A DNA stretch of 64,000 bases from NCBI GenBank assembly GCA_001898035.1, contig MKRX01000006.1, positions 248,436-312,435 on the forward strand, read 5' to 3'. The stretch comes from Armatimonadetes bacterium 55-13. GTDB lineage: Bacteria; Armatimonadota; Fimbriimonadia; Fimbriimonadales; Fimbriimonadaceae. Shown here piece after piece: positions 1 through 8,509 of this stretch; positions within the stretch are counted from its first letter, which is position 1; the number at the start of each line of letters is the position of its first letter. The translations under genes and the position numbers were made by a program. The notes beneath the pieces are model-generated. The model ran no database searches. It had not been told where the DNA came from and saw only the letters and a list, made by a program, of their open reading frames with translations.

Positions 1-472
1 ACTCCTCATTCTTGGTGAAGTTCCCATAAATGCCGGCGAAGAGCTTTCCGCAACCTCGGGCGTTGTCCCCGGTGAGGGCGTTTGAGGGGAATGAGCCGGT
101 GAGAAGGGTTCCCGCATCGGCGCCGGTGAGGTTGTCCCACATGTGGCAGTTATCCGCCGCGGTGTAATTAACCATCTGCTTCTTGTTTGCGCCGGAAGAA
201 GGGTCGATGAAAATATCCCAGTTCTTGATATAGGGATTCAGGGGCACGTTCCAATCCCACCACGCGAGCACGTTGGCGTCGTCGTAGTCGTTGTTGTACA
301 TCTTCATGGCCAAGCCAATTTGCTTAGCATTCGACATGGCGGCCGCTTTTTTGGCAGCAGCCTTGGCCTGGGCAAAGACGGGGAAAAGGATGGCCGCGAG
401 GATCGCGATAATGGCAATGACCACGAGCAACTCAATGAGAGTAAACGCGGTTCTTTTTGGGTATCGATGCAT
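1..472 (-). CDS. Type IV pilin-like / DUF1559-type pseudopilin (3' end outside window)
   Basis: The protein starts [19 protein letters not shown], a classic class III prepilin signal: a short basic leader, then the [20 protein letters not shown] hydrophobic helix, which a prepilin peptidase should cut just before the Phe. After the helix comes an Ala/Lys-rich stretch and a globular part with aromatic and Cys residues (NCHMWDN, RGCGKLF). About 157 codons are visible and the frame is open at the left edge. The ATG at 472 is preceded by GGAGGA 10-12 nt upstream. The family forms pilus or type II secretion-like fibres. The gene is divergent from the oxidoreductase at 770 and has its own sigma-54 promoter. 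Whether it is a major pilin or one of many DUF1559-type proteins cannot be settled without the C-terminus. Confidence 0.9.
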   Translation of the reverse strand, partial: MHRYPKRTAFTLIELLVVIAIIAILAAILFPVFAQAKAAAKKAAAMSNAKQIGLAMKMYNNDYDDANVLAWWDWNVPLNPYIKNWDIFIDPSSGANKKQMVNYTAADNCHMWDNLTGADAGTLLTGSFPSNALTGDNARGCGKLFAGIYGNFTKNEE

Positions 473-538
473 TTTATATGAAGTCCTCCATTGGAGATCG
501 AGCACCTAAGCTATCGTCGGCAATAGCGTCTCCCATGA

Positions 539-553
539 GCAATCTTTGTGCCA
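539..553 (-). promoter_or_regulatory. Sigma-54 (-24/-12) promoter of the pseudopilin gene
   Basis: Read on the minus strand this is TGGCACAAAGATTGC, an exact fit to the TGGCAC-N5-TTGC consensus with GG and GC ten bases apart. The predicted start is near 527, giving a leader of about 55 nt with a good Shine-Dalgarno before the ATG at 472. The rest of the 473-769 gap holds no gene that I can support; it must also carry the promoter of the divergent gene at 770. Confidence 0.75.
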
Positions 554-769
554 GTTTGCTCGCTCAATGCTTAATTCATTCATCCGGCTCACTGACCGGA
601 ATGGCGCGACACATCCTTGACGCGCCAAAACTGCAGGAAAGTTTCCCTTATTTGGGCTCTAATGTCAACTATCGATAAATCTATCTCGAAAATTCCATTT
701 CGTGGACTGAAATTATCAAAAAGTCGTTGCTTCCGATGAGCCGAGCCGGGGGAGGTCAAAATCTTAGCT

Positions 770-1900
770 ATGTCGATCCACCCCGACTTTCTTCCTACCG
801 GCATGCCAACGATTGGACACCGTCGCTCCTATGGCTTGGTCCCGGAGGATCAACGACTGGGCGTAGGAGTTATAGGGCTCCATGAGGGGCACACGTTATT
901 GGTTGCGTTGCGGGCATCTGGTTTGTGCCGAGCGGTGGCGGGTTGCGATCTCAGCGAGGAGAAGCGAAACTATGCCGCAGAGGCGGTGGAGGGACTTTTT
1001 GTCACGGACGATTACGACGCCCTCCTAGCGCGAGACGACGTTAAGATTGTTGCCATCTATACGCCCGACAGCTTTCACGCGGAGCACATCGAACGCGCGT
1101 TTCGAGCGGGAAAGGACGTGATCTGTACGAAGCCACTCATCAACAATCCGGAAGAAGCAGGCAAGCTTCGGGCGATCGCCGAGGAGACCGGTCGCAGTCT
1201 TCAGGTGGGACAATCGACGCGCTTCTACGAGACGTTTCAACGTCAACGCGAGCTTTTTGAGAAAGGTGCATTTGGAGAAATCGAAGTGGTGGACGCGCAT
1301 TACAACCACCGGATGGATTGGTATTACGAGAAGTCACCTTGGACGATTGCCGACACTCACTGGGCTTACTTGGGTTTGAGCCATCCGGTGGATTTAGTGA
1401 GATGGTATTTGGGGCCGATCAAGCAAGTTCAGGCGGTAGGGACGATTACGTCCCTGGGAACTCAATACGGCATGAAGACTCCGGACGCCATCTGCGTCAA
1501 CTTGGTTGGAGAGAACGGTCGCGTAGGGCGAGTTTTGGGGAACTACGGGTTCCACGAGTTGCCACGGGCTCGAGCCTTGATCGAGTGTCTCTTAATGGGC
1601 GCGGATGGAACATCTTTGGCGCGGTATCCCGACCTTCGCTTTACTTACCACGATGAGAACGGCGTTGAGATCGAGGAGGACTATCACCACGCGATGTCCG
1701 GCTACTACTATCGCCATGAGCTCAAGGGGATGCACTATGGCGAATTTTGCAATTACACCGACTACTTTGCGTCCAAGGTGCTCGCGGGCGAGCCGAACTC
1801 GCCCGACCTAGAAGAAGGTCTCTCCACGGTGATGACGATGCGAGCGATCGTAGAATCGCTTGAATCGGGCCGCGTCGTCGACGTTGAGCCGGTTCCCTAG
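770..1900 (+). CDS. Gfo/Idh/MocA family oxidoreductase
   Basis: This is a 376-residue predicted NAD(P)-dependent sugar or cyclitol dehydrogenase. The N-terminal Rossmann fold begins LGVGVIGLHEGHTLLVAL; the usual second glycine is replaced by His-Glu-Gly. It continues to the family Lys in CTKPLINNPEEA (the EKP-type motif). The C-terminal half has the typical Gfo/Idh beta-sheet domain, with HWAYLGLSHPVDLVRWYLG. The ATG at 770 has GGGGGAGG at 748-755, about 14 nt upstream, which is a long spacing; an ATG at 803 is an alternative start. Substrate is unknown. It overlaps the convergent gene on the minus strand by four bases sharing CTAG. Confidence 0.85.
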   Translation: MSIHPDFLPTGMPTIGHRRSYGLVPEDQRLGVGVIGLHEGHTLLVALRASGLCRAVAGCDLSEEKRNYAAEAVEGLFVTDDYDALLARDDVKIVAIYTPDSFHAEHIERAFRAGKDVICTKPLINNPEEAGKLRAIAEETGRSLQVGQSTRFYETFQRQRELFEKGAFGEIEVVDAHYNHRMDWYYEKSPWTIADTHWAYLGLSHPVDLVRWYLGPIKQVQAVGTITSLGTQYGMKTPDAICVNLVGENGRVGRVLGNYGFHELPRARALIECLLMGADGTSLARYPDLRFTYHDENGVEIEEDYHHAMSGYYYRHELKGMHYGEFCNYTDYFASKVLAGEPNSPDLEEGLSTVMTMRAIVESLESGRVVDVEPVP

Positions 1901-2673
1901 TTCTTGGGGGGCAAGAAGTATTTGTTTTCGAAACGCTTGGGGCCAGACCAAATGCAAGTCCAGGAATAAACCGTTCGGACGCCTTTGAGGGGGGTCTTGG
2001 TCATCTGGACCTGAAGCGGCAGCCACATGGTGGCGTCGAATGCCATCTCGATGGTTGCGGCGCCAAACTTCTTCGCAAGAGCAGGTTTACGGATGGCGAG
2101 GATGCGCCGTTGCGGAAACAATTTTCCGCCGTTCTGCATGGTGCGTTCTTCCACGCGAACATCGTAGCCATCTGTGCCTTTGAGGAGTTGGCTCACGACG
2201 GCTTGAAACATACCTTTGCCAGAAAGATAGGAATGAAAGATCAGTTCTCCGAAGGCGAACTCCCAAGTCCTTACGAGTCCGGTCCCTAAGTTCCATCCAC
2301 CCCAATTTCCGCCAGCGGGCACTTTGACCACGCCTTTGAGCGCGGTGAAGCTGTGGGCCACGCCGTTGTTTGAGACAACGAATTCGGTTGTGAACGGGTT
2401 AATGCTCTTGTAGTCGACGCGAACCGACTCGATTCGGAACGTTTTTCGGTCTCTAATCCGCACCAATTGATCGGCATTTCCTCTTCCCTTCGCGGTTTCC
2501 AAGTGAAATTTCACCTTTCCTTCCGCGTTTTTCAGGTTATAGAGGGCTTGGTCGACTTTCTTTGCAACGTCGAGCGCTTTGCTGGAGGACTTCTTCCAGT
2601 CGCTCTGTTTCTGAGCGGGAGCAACGACACACAGCGCCAGAACTGGCGTCAGCAAGAGACTTCTCATTCGCAT
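1897..2673 (-). CDS. Secreted LolA-like protein of unknown function
   Basis: This 258-residue protein opens with MRMRSLLLTPVLALCVVAPAQ, a probable Sec signal peptide. The mature part begins with a Lys-rich helix and then beta-rich sequence (KVKFHLETAKG, FRIESVRVDYKSINPFTTEFVVSNNGVAHSF), which resembles the curved sheet of LolA/LolB and outer-membrane lipoprotein-sorting proteins. I see no lipobox. It lies 6 nt downstream of the branching-enzyme gene on the same strand, so it is probably co-transcribed, although a glycogen role does not follow from that. The LolA comparison rests on overall pattern only; the safe call is secreted hypothetical protein. Confidence 0.7.
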   Translation of the reverse strand: MRMRSLLLTPVLALCVVAPAQKQSDWKKSSSKALDVAKKVDQALYNLKNAEGKVKFHLETAKGRGNADQLVRIRDRKTFRIESVRVDYKSINPFTTEFVVSNNGVAHSFTALKGVVKVPAGGNWGGWNLGTGLVRTWEFAFGELIFHSYLSGKGMFQAVVSQLLKGTDGYDVRVEERTMQNGGKLFPQRRILAIRKPALAKKFGAATIEMAFDATMWLPLQVQMTKTPLKGVRTVYSWTCIWSGPKRFENKYFLPPKN

Positions 2674-2679
2674 TGGATT

Positions 2680-4395
2680 CTACTTTCTTGTGAAGATGGG
2701 ACTGGGTTGAGAGACGTCGACGGGGGCCCACAAGTTCAGATCGAGGTTTGGGAATGGGGCGTCCTTTTGTCGGCAGTCATCGTAAAACGTTTGCTCGGCT
2801 TCGGTCATGGAGCCTCCGGTGGCAAGACGTTCGGCGATATCCGCCAAGCGGTCGAATCTTTCAATATGATCATTGAAACGTACTTCGGCGTAATCGCGTG
2901 CCGAAAAAGTTGAGATTAGGAACTGCCAGTCACTGGCTTCGGCCAGGAGGAGTTCTCGCGCAGCCTGCTCGATAACTTCTTGAGCGGGGCCCTTGCCAAA
3001 ATCTCGCACCAGCTTTCGGAGGCGACGTTCGCACGGATAGAGTTTTTCCCAAGTCCAAAGGTTGCCGTCGTTGATCCAGATGTAGTGGTAGCCGCCTTCG
3101 CCCCAAGAGCCTTCTGGGAGGGTGATGGAGTGGCGTGGGGGATCCTCGTCGATGAGAGTTCCGCCGGAGACGCACTCCAGGTCGGGGTCATTGTGCATTT
3201 GGCGTGCGACCTCATAGAGAAATTCCGGACCTTCCCACCACCAGTGACCAAAGAGTTCTGTATCGTACATGGCGACGAGGGTGCCAGTTCGATCGGACAA
3301 TCCGCGATAGTTGGCGAGAGCGCCCTTGACCGTCCGGATGAAGTCTTCCGCGTGGCCCTGGATCTTATCAAAAGCAGCATAGGGATCGTAGGGCTGTTTT
3401 TGTCCGAGGTCTTGTTTGTTCTGGCTGATCCTCCAGTAACGTAGCCTGCCCGGGTAAAGCTGTTTGTGGAATTCGAGGTAGTGCTCATCTCCAGGGTAGC
3501 CGCTATCACCCGACCAGACCTTGACCGTGGTTTGGGGGTCGCGGGACATGCAGACGACGCCATTTGGAAGTTCGTAGTGTTCGTACTCGCTTCGGTAGCC
3601 GATTTGTTCTTGGAAGTTCTTCTTGCTCCGAGCGAAGAGCTCGGCAAGTTGCGGAAAATTGGCGGCGTAGGTCCCGAGGGGCTCACCACCCCGGATCATG
3701 TGAGAGTCGACAAAGAAGTATTCGATGCCATTCTCAGCGAGAAATTCCTCAACTCCCTTTCGGGGCCAAGAGGTCTCGTTTTGCCCCACGGGGGCCTTCC
3801 AATCGTAGCGAGGACGGTAGGCGCACTCAGGCAGCCAGATTCCCCGGGGTTTGCGGCCAAAGTGGCGTTCGTAGGTTTGAACTCCGAGTTTGACTTGGGC
3901 AGAACAGCTTTCGTCGGTACCTAGCAGCGGCAGGTAGCCGTGGGTGGCGCCACAGGTGATGATCTCAATGGAACCGGTGTCTTGGAAGTGCTTGAAGCCT
4001 TCCACAATGCTCCTTCCCCACTTGTGCTTGAATTCGACGAGGGCGCGGGTGTATTGGCGTTGCCAGAACTCGGCCAAGCCCTGCATCCAGAGAGGTCCTT
4101 CTTTTTCGAATTGCTTGCCATCGGCGACGGCGGCATCGATTTTGGCTTGGCAATATTCTTCAAAACCGTCTTTAAAGGCGGGATCTTCCAGTTGCTCGGC
4201 GAGGATGGGGGTGACGTTGACCGTCCACCGGGGGTGAATCCCCTCGTGCTGGAGTTTGTCGAGCGCTCTCAGAAGTGGGAGATAGCACTCAGCGGCGGAC
4301 TCGTTAATCCAGTCGGTCCCGTGCGGACTCTTACCGTGACTGAGCACGTAAGGCATGTGGGAGTGGAGACAAAGAAGGAACCGACCGACCGGCAT
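2680..4395 (-). CDS. GH57 1,4-alpha-glucan branching enzyme (DUF1957 type)
   Basis: This 571-residue protein matches GH57 branching enzymes along its length: LCLHSHMPYVLSHG at the N-terminus, TVNVTPILAEQLE (motif 2-like), WLPECAYRP near residue 187 with the probable catalytic Glu, and MYDTELFGHWWWEGPEFL near residue 377 with the probable acid/base Asp. The C-terminal part is the DUF1957 helical domain. Such enzymes form alpha-1,6 branches in cytoplasmic glycogen, and no signal peptide is present. The length of about 570 is slightly longer than the best known family members. The next gene downstream follows after 6 nt. Divergent promoters should lie in the 48 nt before the lipoprotein gene at 4444. 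Confidence 0.88.
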   Translation of the reverse strand: MPVGRFLLCLHSHMPYVLSHGKSPHGTDWINESAAECYLPLLRALDKLQHEGIHPRWTVNVTPILAEQLEDPAFKDGFEEYCQAKIDAAVADGKQFEKEGPLWMQGLAEFWQRQYTRALVEFKHKWGRSIVEGFKHFQDTGSIEIITCGATHGYLPLLGTDESCSAQVKLGVQTYERHFGRKPRGIWLPECAYRPRYDWKAPVGQNETSWPRKGVEEFLAENGIEYFFVDSHMIRGGEPLGTYAANFPQLAELFARSKKNFQEQIGYRSEYEHYELPNGVVCMSRDPQTTVKVWSGDSGYPGDEHYLEFHKQLYPGRLRYWRISQNKQDLGQKQPYDPYAAFDKIQGHAEDFIRTVKGALANYRGLSDRTGTLVAMYDTELFGHWWWEGPEFLYEVARQMHNDPDLECVSGGTLIDEDPPRHSITLPEGSWGEGGYHYIWINDGNLWTWEKLYPCERRLRKLVRDFGKGPAQEVIEQAARELLLAEASDWQFLISTFSARDYAEVRFNDHIERFDRLADIAERLATGGSMTEAEQTFYDDCRQKDAPFPNLDLNLWAPVDVSQPSPIFTRK

Positions 4396-4443
4396 GAAGC
4401 GATTGTAGCTTCAAAAGGAGGCTATCGCATCTATACTGGCAGC

Positions 4444-5202
4444 ATGAAGCTCGGATCGTTCCTTTTAAGTATCTTTCTTGCGTCTGCATTGATTGGCTGC
4501 AAGGGTGGTTCCTCGCTTTCTCAGGGAAGCGAGCCCTCCGCCAAACTGAGCGAAGCCGACAGTAAGGAAGCGCTCAAGGATTTGATGGAATTGGTCAAGG
4601 GGGCCAAGGGCGGCGATCCGACTTCGGCGAACTTCGCCTATGAGCCCAAGACGGAGTTCGGGCGGGACTTCAAGGACTTGTTCAAACGCAGCGCGGCGAA
4701 CGAAACCAAGATGGCGGGCTATCTGGAGAAGTCGGGTCTGGAAACGCTCCTTTCGGCCAAACGGCTGGGAACGAAAGAAGGAATCGCGAAGTCTCGGTCG
4801 GACTTGAAAAACCTTGAAAAGGCGTTTAAGGAGTATTACGACGAGGGCGGACAGATTGCCGTCAAGATGATCGACATCATTCGCAAATACGTGAGCGACG
4901 TTCCAGACAGCGCGGTGACGGTGGTTCAAGAGACCCGACAAATGGCGAACAAGTCTCAGGGGCTGATCGACAGTGCGGGCAAGGTCATTGACGCGGCCGA
5001 AACAGGTCACGCGAAGTATGACAGCGCCAGCGATGTGATTCGATTCGCATCGGACAGCGGCCTCAACGCCTATAACAAGGCGAATCAAGAATTCAGTAAA
5101 GTGGCGACCGAACATGACGCCTTTATCCAAGGAATCTTGGTTCAACGTCAGGCCCGGTTCTCTAGCGGCTTGTCCAGGATGCAAACCTTAACGAAAGAAT
5201 AG
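4444..5202 (+). CDS. Putative lipoprotein, helical
   Basis: I place the start at the ATG at 4444 because it gives a clean lipoprotein signal, MKLGSFLLSIFLASALIGC, with Cys as the acylation site at about residue 19; the reading frame stays open far upstream but overlaps the branching-enzyme gene. The mature 233 residues are charged and look almost entirely alpha-helical (Lys/Asp/Glu/Ala rich, for example FKDLFKRSAANETKMAGYLEKSG), with no recognisable enzyme motif. It is followed after 37 nt by the FHA membrane protein, so the two may share a transcript. Function unknown. Confidence 0.75.
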   Translation: MKLGSFLLSIFLASALIGCKGGSSLSQGSEPSAKLSEADSKEALKDLMELVKGAKGGDPTSANFAYEPKTEFGRDFKDLFKRSAANETKMAGYLEKSGLETLLSAKRLGTKEGIAKSRSDLKNLEKAFKEYYDEGGQIAVKMIDIIRKYVSDVPDSAVTVVQETRQMANKSQGLIDSAGKVIDAAETGHAKYDSASDVIRFASDSGLNAYNKANQEFSKVATEHDAFIQGILVQRQARFSSGLSRMQTLTKE

Positions 5203-5239
5203 AACGCTTGTTTCCGTTCGTCCGTAATAGGCACGGCAA

Positions 5240-6244
5240 ATGTCATTTCGACTGAGGGCGATTGGGGGCGAGCGATCAGGGCAGACGATTCCACTGGAAT
5301 CGGATCTGGTTTCGTTTGGGCGCGACGGTGAGAACTGGGCGTCCTTCGTGAACGACTCAGCTATGAGCCGTCACCATGCGCACATTACCGCTGATCCGGG
5401 CGGTTTGGTGCTAGTGGACCTGGCGAGCACCAATGGCACCTTTGTGAATGGAGTCAAGATCGGCGCGCCTTATCCGCTGACGGTAGGCGATCAGATTCGG
5501 ATGGGAAGTCAAACTTTCATCGTGGAGTTGGAGGCATCCACTTCCGCTCCTCAGGCTCCGGCTGGCCGGGTCAAGAGAACGGAAGTTTCGCGGTACGGAT
5601 CGAGGAAGAAAGAGACTTCGGGGGCAATCGAGCCTCTTTACCGGGGCGATGGTTACGATCCTTTGGACCATTTGAAGGGGTGCTCGCTGCCTCAGATCGA
5701 CCTTTCGGGTTGCGTGCGAGTCTTGATCATTCTATTGATCATCATGATCGTCGCGGCCCTGCTTTTCTTTCTGGTTGGGCTTGTGGTGGGTTTTGGGACG
5801 ATGTTTGGCGCGGGAGTCGGCGGGGGAGCGGGAGCAGGAGGAACCGGGGGAGCGGCCGCCGGAGGTGGCGGCAACAGCGGGGGACAGGATCAACCACAGC
5901 AATCACCTCCTCCCCAAGAATCCCGAGCCGAGCAAGGGATCGAGATTCTTGACGTACGCATTGGATATGACAAGCGGGGAGGTTCTCTCCTCAAGCCCAT
6001 CGTTTTGGTGAAATGGCGTAACGCGACGAATCAGCCTGTGAGTCGAATCTACGGGCGCGTTCGGGTGTTGGACGCGGACGGGAAGTTGATGGTGGAGAAA
6101 CTTCGCGAGCCGATCTACGAGGGGGCGCCTATCGAGCCAGGGGAGATTCATGAGGACACGGTGGACAGCGGAGGAATCTTGTTGGAAAAGTTGCCCATGG
6201 GTCGTCCGACCACTGCGAAGGTAAACGTTGAGAAAGTCCAGTAG
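5240..6244 (+). CDS. FHA-domain membrane protein
   Basis: Residues about 1-100 form a forkhead-associated domain with the usual phosphothreonine-binding signature: SFGRDGENW, SRHHAHI, and DLASTNGTFVNGVKI followed by LTVGDQIRMG. A linker leads to a single transmembrane helix near residue 155-180 (VRVLIILLIIMIVAALLFFL), then a Gly-rich low-complexity stretch, then a beta-rich C-terminal domain (ILDVRIGYDKRGG, VLVKWRNATNQPVSRIYGRVRVLDADG). It probably links a phospho-dependent cytoplasmic interaction with an extracytoplasmic domain. No Ser/Thr kinase gene is in the window. It lies between a lipoprotein gene and an M42 peptidase gene in the same direction. Confidence 0.85.
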   Translation: MSFRLRAIGGERSGQTIPLESDLVSFGRDGENWASFVNDSAMSRHHAHITADPGGLVLVDLASTNGTFVNGVKIGAPYPLTVGDQIRMGSQTFIVELEASTSAPQAPAGRVKRTEVSRYGSRKKETSGAIEPLYRGDGYDPLDHLKGCSLPQIDLSGCVRVLIILLIIMIVAALLFFLVGLVVGFGTMFGAGVGGGAGAGGTGGAAAGGGGNSGGQDQPQQSPPPQESRAEQGIEILDVRIGYDKRGGSLLKPIVLVKWRNATNQPVSRIYGRVRVLDADGKLMVEKLREPIYEGAPIEPGEIHEDTVDSGGILLEKLPMGRPTTAKVNVEKVQ

Positions 6245-6266
6245 GGTTCGGTCTATTCTCTAAGGG

Positions 6267-7298
6267 ATGTTCGATCCGGTTACTCTCCTTCAGGAGCTTG
6301 TTTCGATTCCCGCCCCTCCGGGACAGGAAGGTTTGCTCATTCGCGTGATTCGCGACAAGGTCTCCGCCTTAGGATTGACGTCCGAGGTGGATGCCAAAGG
6401 AAACGTCTGGGTTCGACTTGGACCGCAGGATGAGCGGACGCCGATTGTGATCACCGCTCACATGGATGAATTGGGGCTGATGGTGAGCCGGGTCGAACCT
6501 GATGGGTCGTTGGCAGTCACGCCGTTGGGCGGAGTCGATCCTTGGAAATGGGGCGAAGGGCCAGTTGAGATCCTGTGCCGTGAACCCTTGCCGGGCATCT
6601 TGTCGTTTGGCTCCGTGCATACCGAGGACCCGAGTTCGGTGGCGGTGCAAGCCCGCGGCGGTGAGCTGACGTGGGATCATTCGCACGTCTTAACGGGCCT
6701 GGAGCCCGAAGATTTGGAGGCTCATGGTGTTCGGCCCGGTACGCGGGTGGCGATGGCACGCAGCCGACGAACGTTAACGAAGCTGGGCGATTGGGTTTCC
6801 GGGTACTTCTTGGATGACCGCGCCGACCTGGTTGCATGGTTCCTGATCCTCGAGCAACTTAAAGATGTGGAAGTGGACCACCCACTTCTCTTCGTGGCCT
6901 CGGCCAGTGAGGAAGTCGGTGGCGAAGGGGCGCTTTACCTGTTGAATCAAGTTCGGCCGGCGATCTGTGTGGCGCTGGAGTTAGGGCCGATTGTGCCGGA
7001 TACGCCGGCGGAGATTTGCGATATCCCGACGGTTTGGGCGAAGGACAGTTTTGCGGCGATGGATTCCCGCGATCTCGACTTGATCGGCGAATTGGGATTG
7101 GACGTCCAATGGCAGGTCTTGAGCCGTGGCGGCAGCGATGCGAGTTGCGCGGCATCTCATGGTCTTTGCGCGCGGCCGGTAACGTTTGGGATTCCGATGG
7201 AGAACAGTCACGGGTATGAGATCATCGATCCCGGCGCGATGGAAAGTTTGGCGGAATTGACGGTGGCCTACCTACGGGCCGTGACCAAATCACTTTAA
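6267..7298 (+). CDS. M42-family metallo-aminopeptidase
   Basis: The 343-residue protein has the M42 (PepA/FrvX-like) plan: metal ligand His in VITAHMDELGLMV, bridging Asp in YFLDDRADLVAW, catalytic Glu pair in SASEEVGGEGAL, and SRGGSDASCAASHG near the C-terminus with a final His in MENSHGYEII. Between the first two motifs lies the beta-barrel dimerisation/lid domain. Oddities are Glu instead of the usual Asp in the third metal-ligand region (VALELGPIVPD) and a rearranged last-His motif, so substrate range may differ. These are cytoplasmic peptidases trimming oligopeptides. It begins 22 nt after the FHA gene. Confidence 0.85.
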   Translation: MFDPVTLLQELVSIPAPPGQEGLLIRVIRDKVSALGLTSEVDAKGNVWVRLGPQDERTPIVITAHMDELGLMVSRVEPDGSLAVTPLGGVDPWKWGEGPVEILCREPLPGILSFGSVHTEDPSSVAVQARGGELTWDHSHVLTGLEPEDLEAHGVRPGTRVAMARSRRTLTKLGDWVSGYFLDDRADLVAWFLILEQLKDVEVDHPLLFVASASEEVGGEGALYLLNQVRPAICVALELGPIVPDTPAEICDIPTVWAKDSFAAMDSRDLDLIGELGLDVQWQVLSRGGSDASCAASHGLCARPVTFGIPMENSHGYEIIDPGAMESLAELTVAYLRAVTKSL

Positions 7299-7332
7299 GG
7301 AATACTGAGACTTCACTCAGGAGAGGAACAAC

Positions 7333-8445
7333 ATGGCGGTTGAAGGCAAAGCAAGCATTCTGAACAATCCGGGCGAACCGGCAGTCGTTGAAGAGATTTT
7401 GGTGGACTCACCCGGGCCGAATGAAGTTTTGATCAAACTCTCGGCGAGTGGCGTCTGCCACACCGACTTGACGGTCAAAAACTTGAACGGGAACGGAATG
7501 AGCTTCCCGATCGTGCTGGGGCACGAGGGTGCGGGCATCGTTCAGGAGGTCGGTGAAGGAGTGACGCACTTGGCTCCGGGCGATCCGGTTGTGATCGCAT
7601 ATCGCGCTCCTTGCGAGCAGTGTCCCGCCTGCCGACGCGGCGATCCTCGGCATTGCTACATGGCGCTTCGACCTCAGCAGCGGATTCACCGGAAGCGGGA
7701 CGGAGCGCTTTGTTCGCAGGTGCTGCGATGCGGCACGTTCTCGACGCATACGGTCGTTCATGCCAAGGCGGCGATCAAGATGCCGAAGGAGATGCCGCTC
7801 GACAAGGCTTGTCTGATCGCCTGCGGCGTGATTACCGGAGTCGGCGCGACGATGAACACCACGCCCGTCTTTGCCGGCTCTCGCGTGGCAGTCATTGGAT
7901 GCGGCGGCGTGGGGCTGAGCGTAATTCAAGGCGCGAAGCTTCAGCACGCTCGGCAGATCATCGCCGTCGATGTGAACCCGGTGAAGTTGGACTGGGCAAA
8001 GAAGTTCGGCGCGACCCATGTGGTGAACGCTAAAGAAGTGGACCCGGTGGTGGAAGTTCGCCGGATTACCGAGGACGGTTGGGATGGCGGCGTGGAGTAC
8101 GCATTCGAAGCCACGGGCATTCCGATGTGTACGGAGCAGGCAGTCAAGATGCTTTCATACGGAGGGACAGCAACCACTATTGGCTTCCCCGCTGCCCACG
8201 ATTCCGTGACGCTTAACCTTGGCGATATGGCCACGGGCGTTTATTGGAACAAGGCGGGACTCAACGTTTGCCACTGCGGCGATGCGCTTCCCTCTCACGA
8301 CTTCCCGCTTCTGGCTCAGCTTTATCTGGAAGGACAGCTGGATCTGGACGGGATGGTCACGCGGAAGATCGCGCTTGAGGACGTGGAGGACGCGTTCCAC
8401 GAAATGGAGACGGGCGACGTGATCCGCAGCGTTATCGTGTTCTAA
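7333..8445 (+). CDS. Zinc-dependent alcohol dehydrogenase, class III-like
   Basis: This 370-residue medium-chain dehydrogenase has catalytic zinc ligands in SGVCHTDL and LGHEGAG plus a Cys in IACGV. It has the four-Cys structural zinc lobe CEQCPACRRGDPRHC and the cofactor site VIGCGGVGLSVIQGA followed by VDVNPVKL, where the Asp favours NAD+. The closest groups are the class III/formaldehyde and NDMA-dependent alcohol dehydrogenases; the exact substrate cannot be read. GAGAGGAACAAC before the ATG at 7333 is a good ribosome site. It is the last gene of a same-strand series from 4444, with 34 nt after the peptidase gene. Confidence 0.88.
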   Translation: MAVEGKASILNNPGEPAVVEEILVDSPGPNEVLIKLSASGVCHTDLTVKNLNGNGMSFPIVLGHEGAGIVQEVGEGVTHLAPGDPVVIAYRAPCEQCPACRRGDPRHCYMALRPQQRIHRKRDGALCSQVLRCGTFSTHTVVHAKAAIKMPKEMPLDKACLIACGVITGVGATMNTTPVFAGSRVAVIGCGGVGLSVIQGAKLQHARQIIAVDVNPVKLDWAKKFGATHVVNAKEVDPVVEVRRITEDGWDGGVEYAFEATGIPMCTEQAVKMLSYGGTATTIGFPAAHDSVTLNLGDMATGVYWNKAGLNVCHCGDALPSHDFPLLAQLYLEGQLDLDGMVTRKIALEDVEDAFHEMETGDVIRSVIVF

Positions 8446-8509
8446 GGTAAAAATCGAAAACTCTGCCCATTGTGGATATTGCGGACGACCGGCTACCACG
8501 ATTGATCAC

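Noticed and set aside
589-804. Small minus-strand frame between pseudopilin and oxidoreductase genes
   Set aside because: No ribosome site or motif, and it would overlap the start of the oxidoreductase gene.
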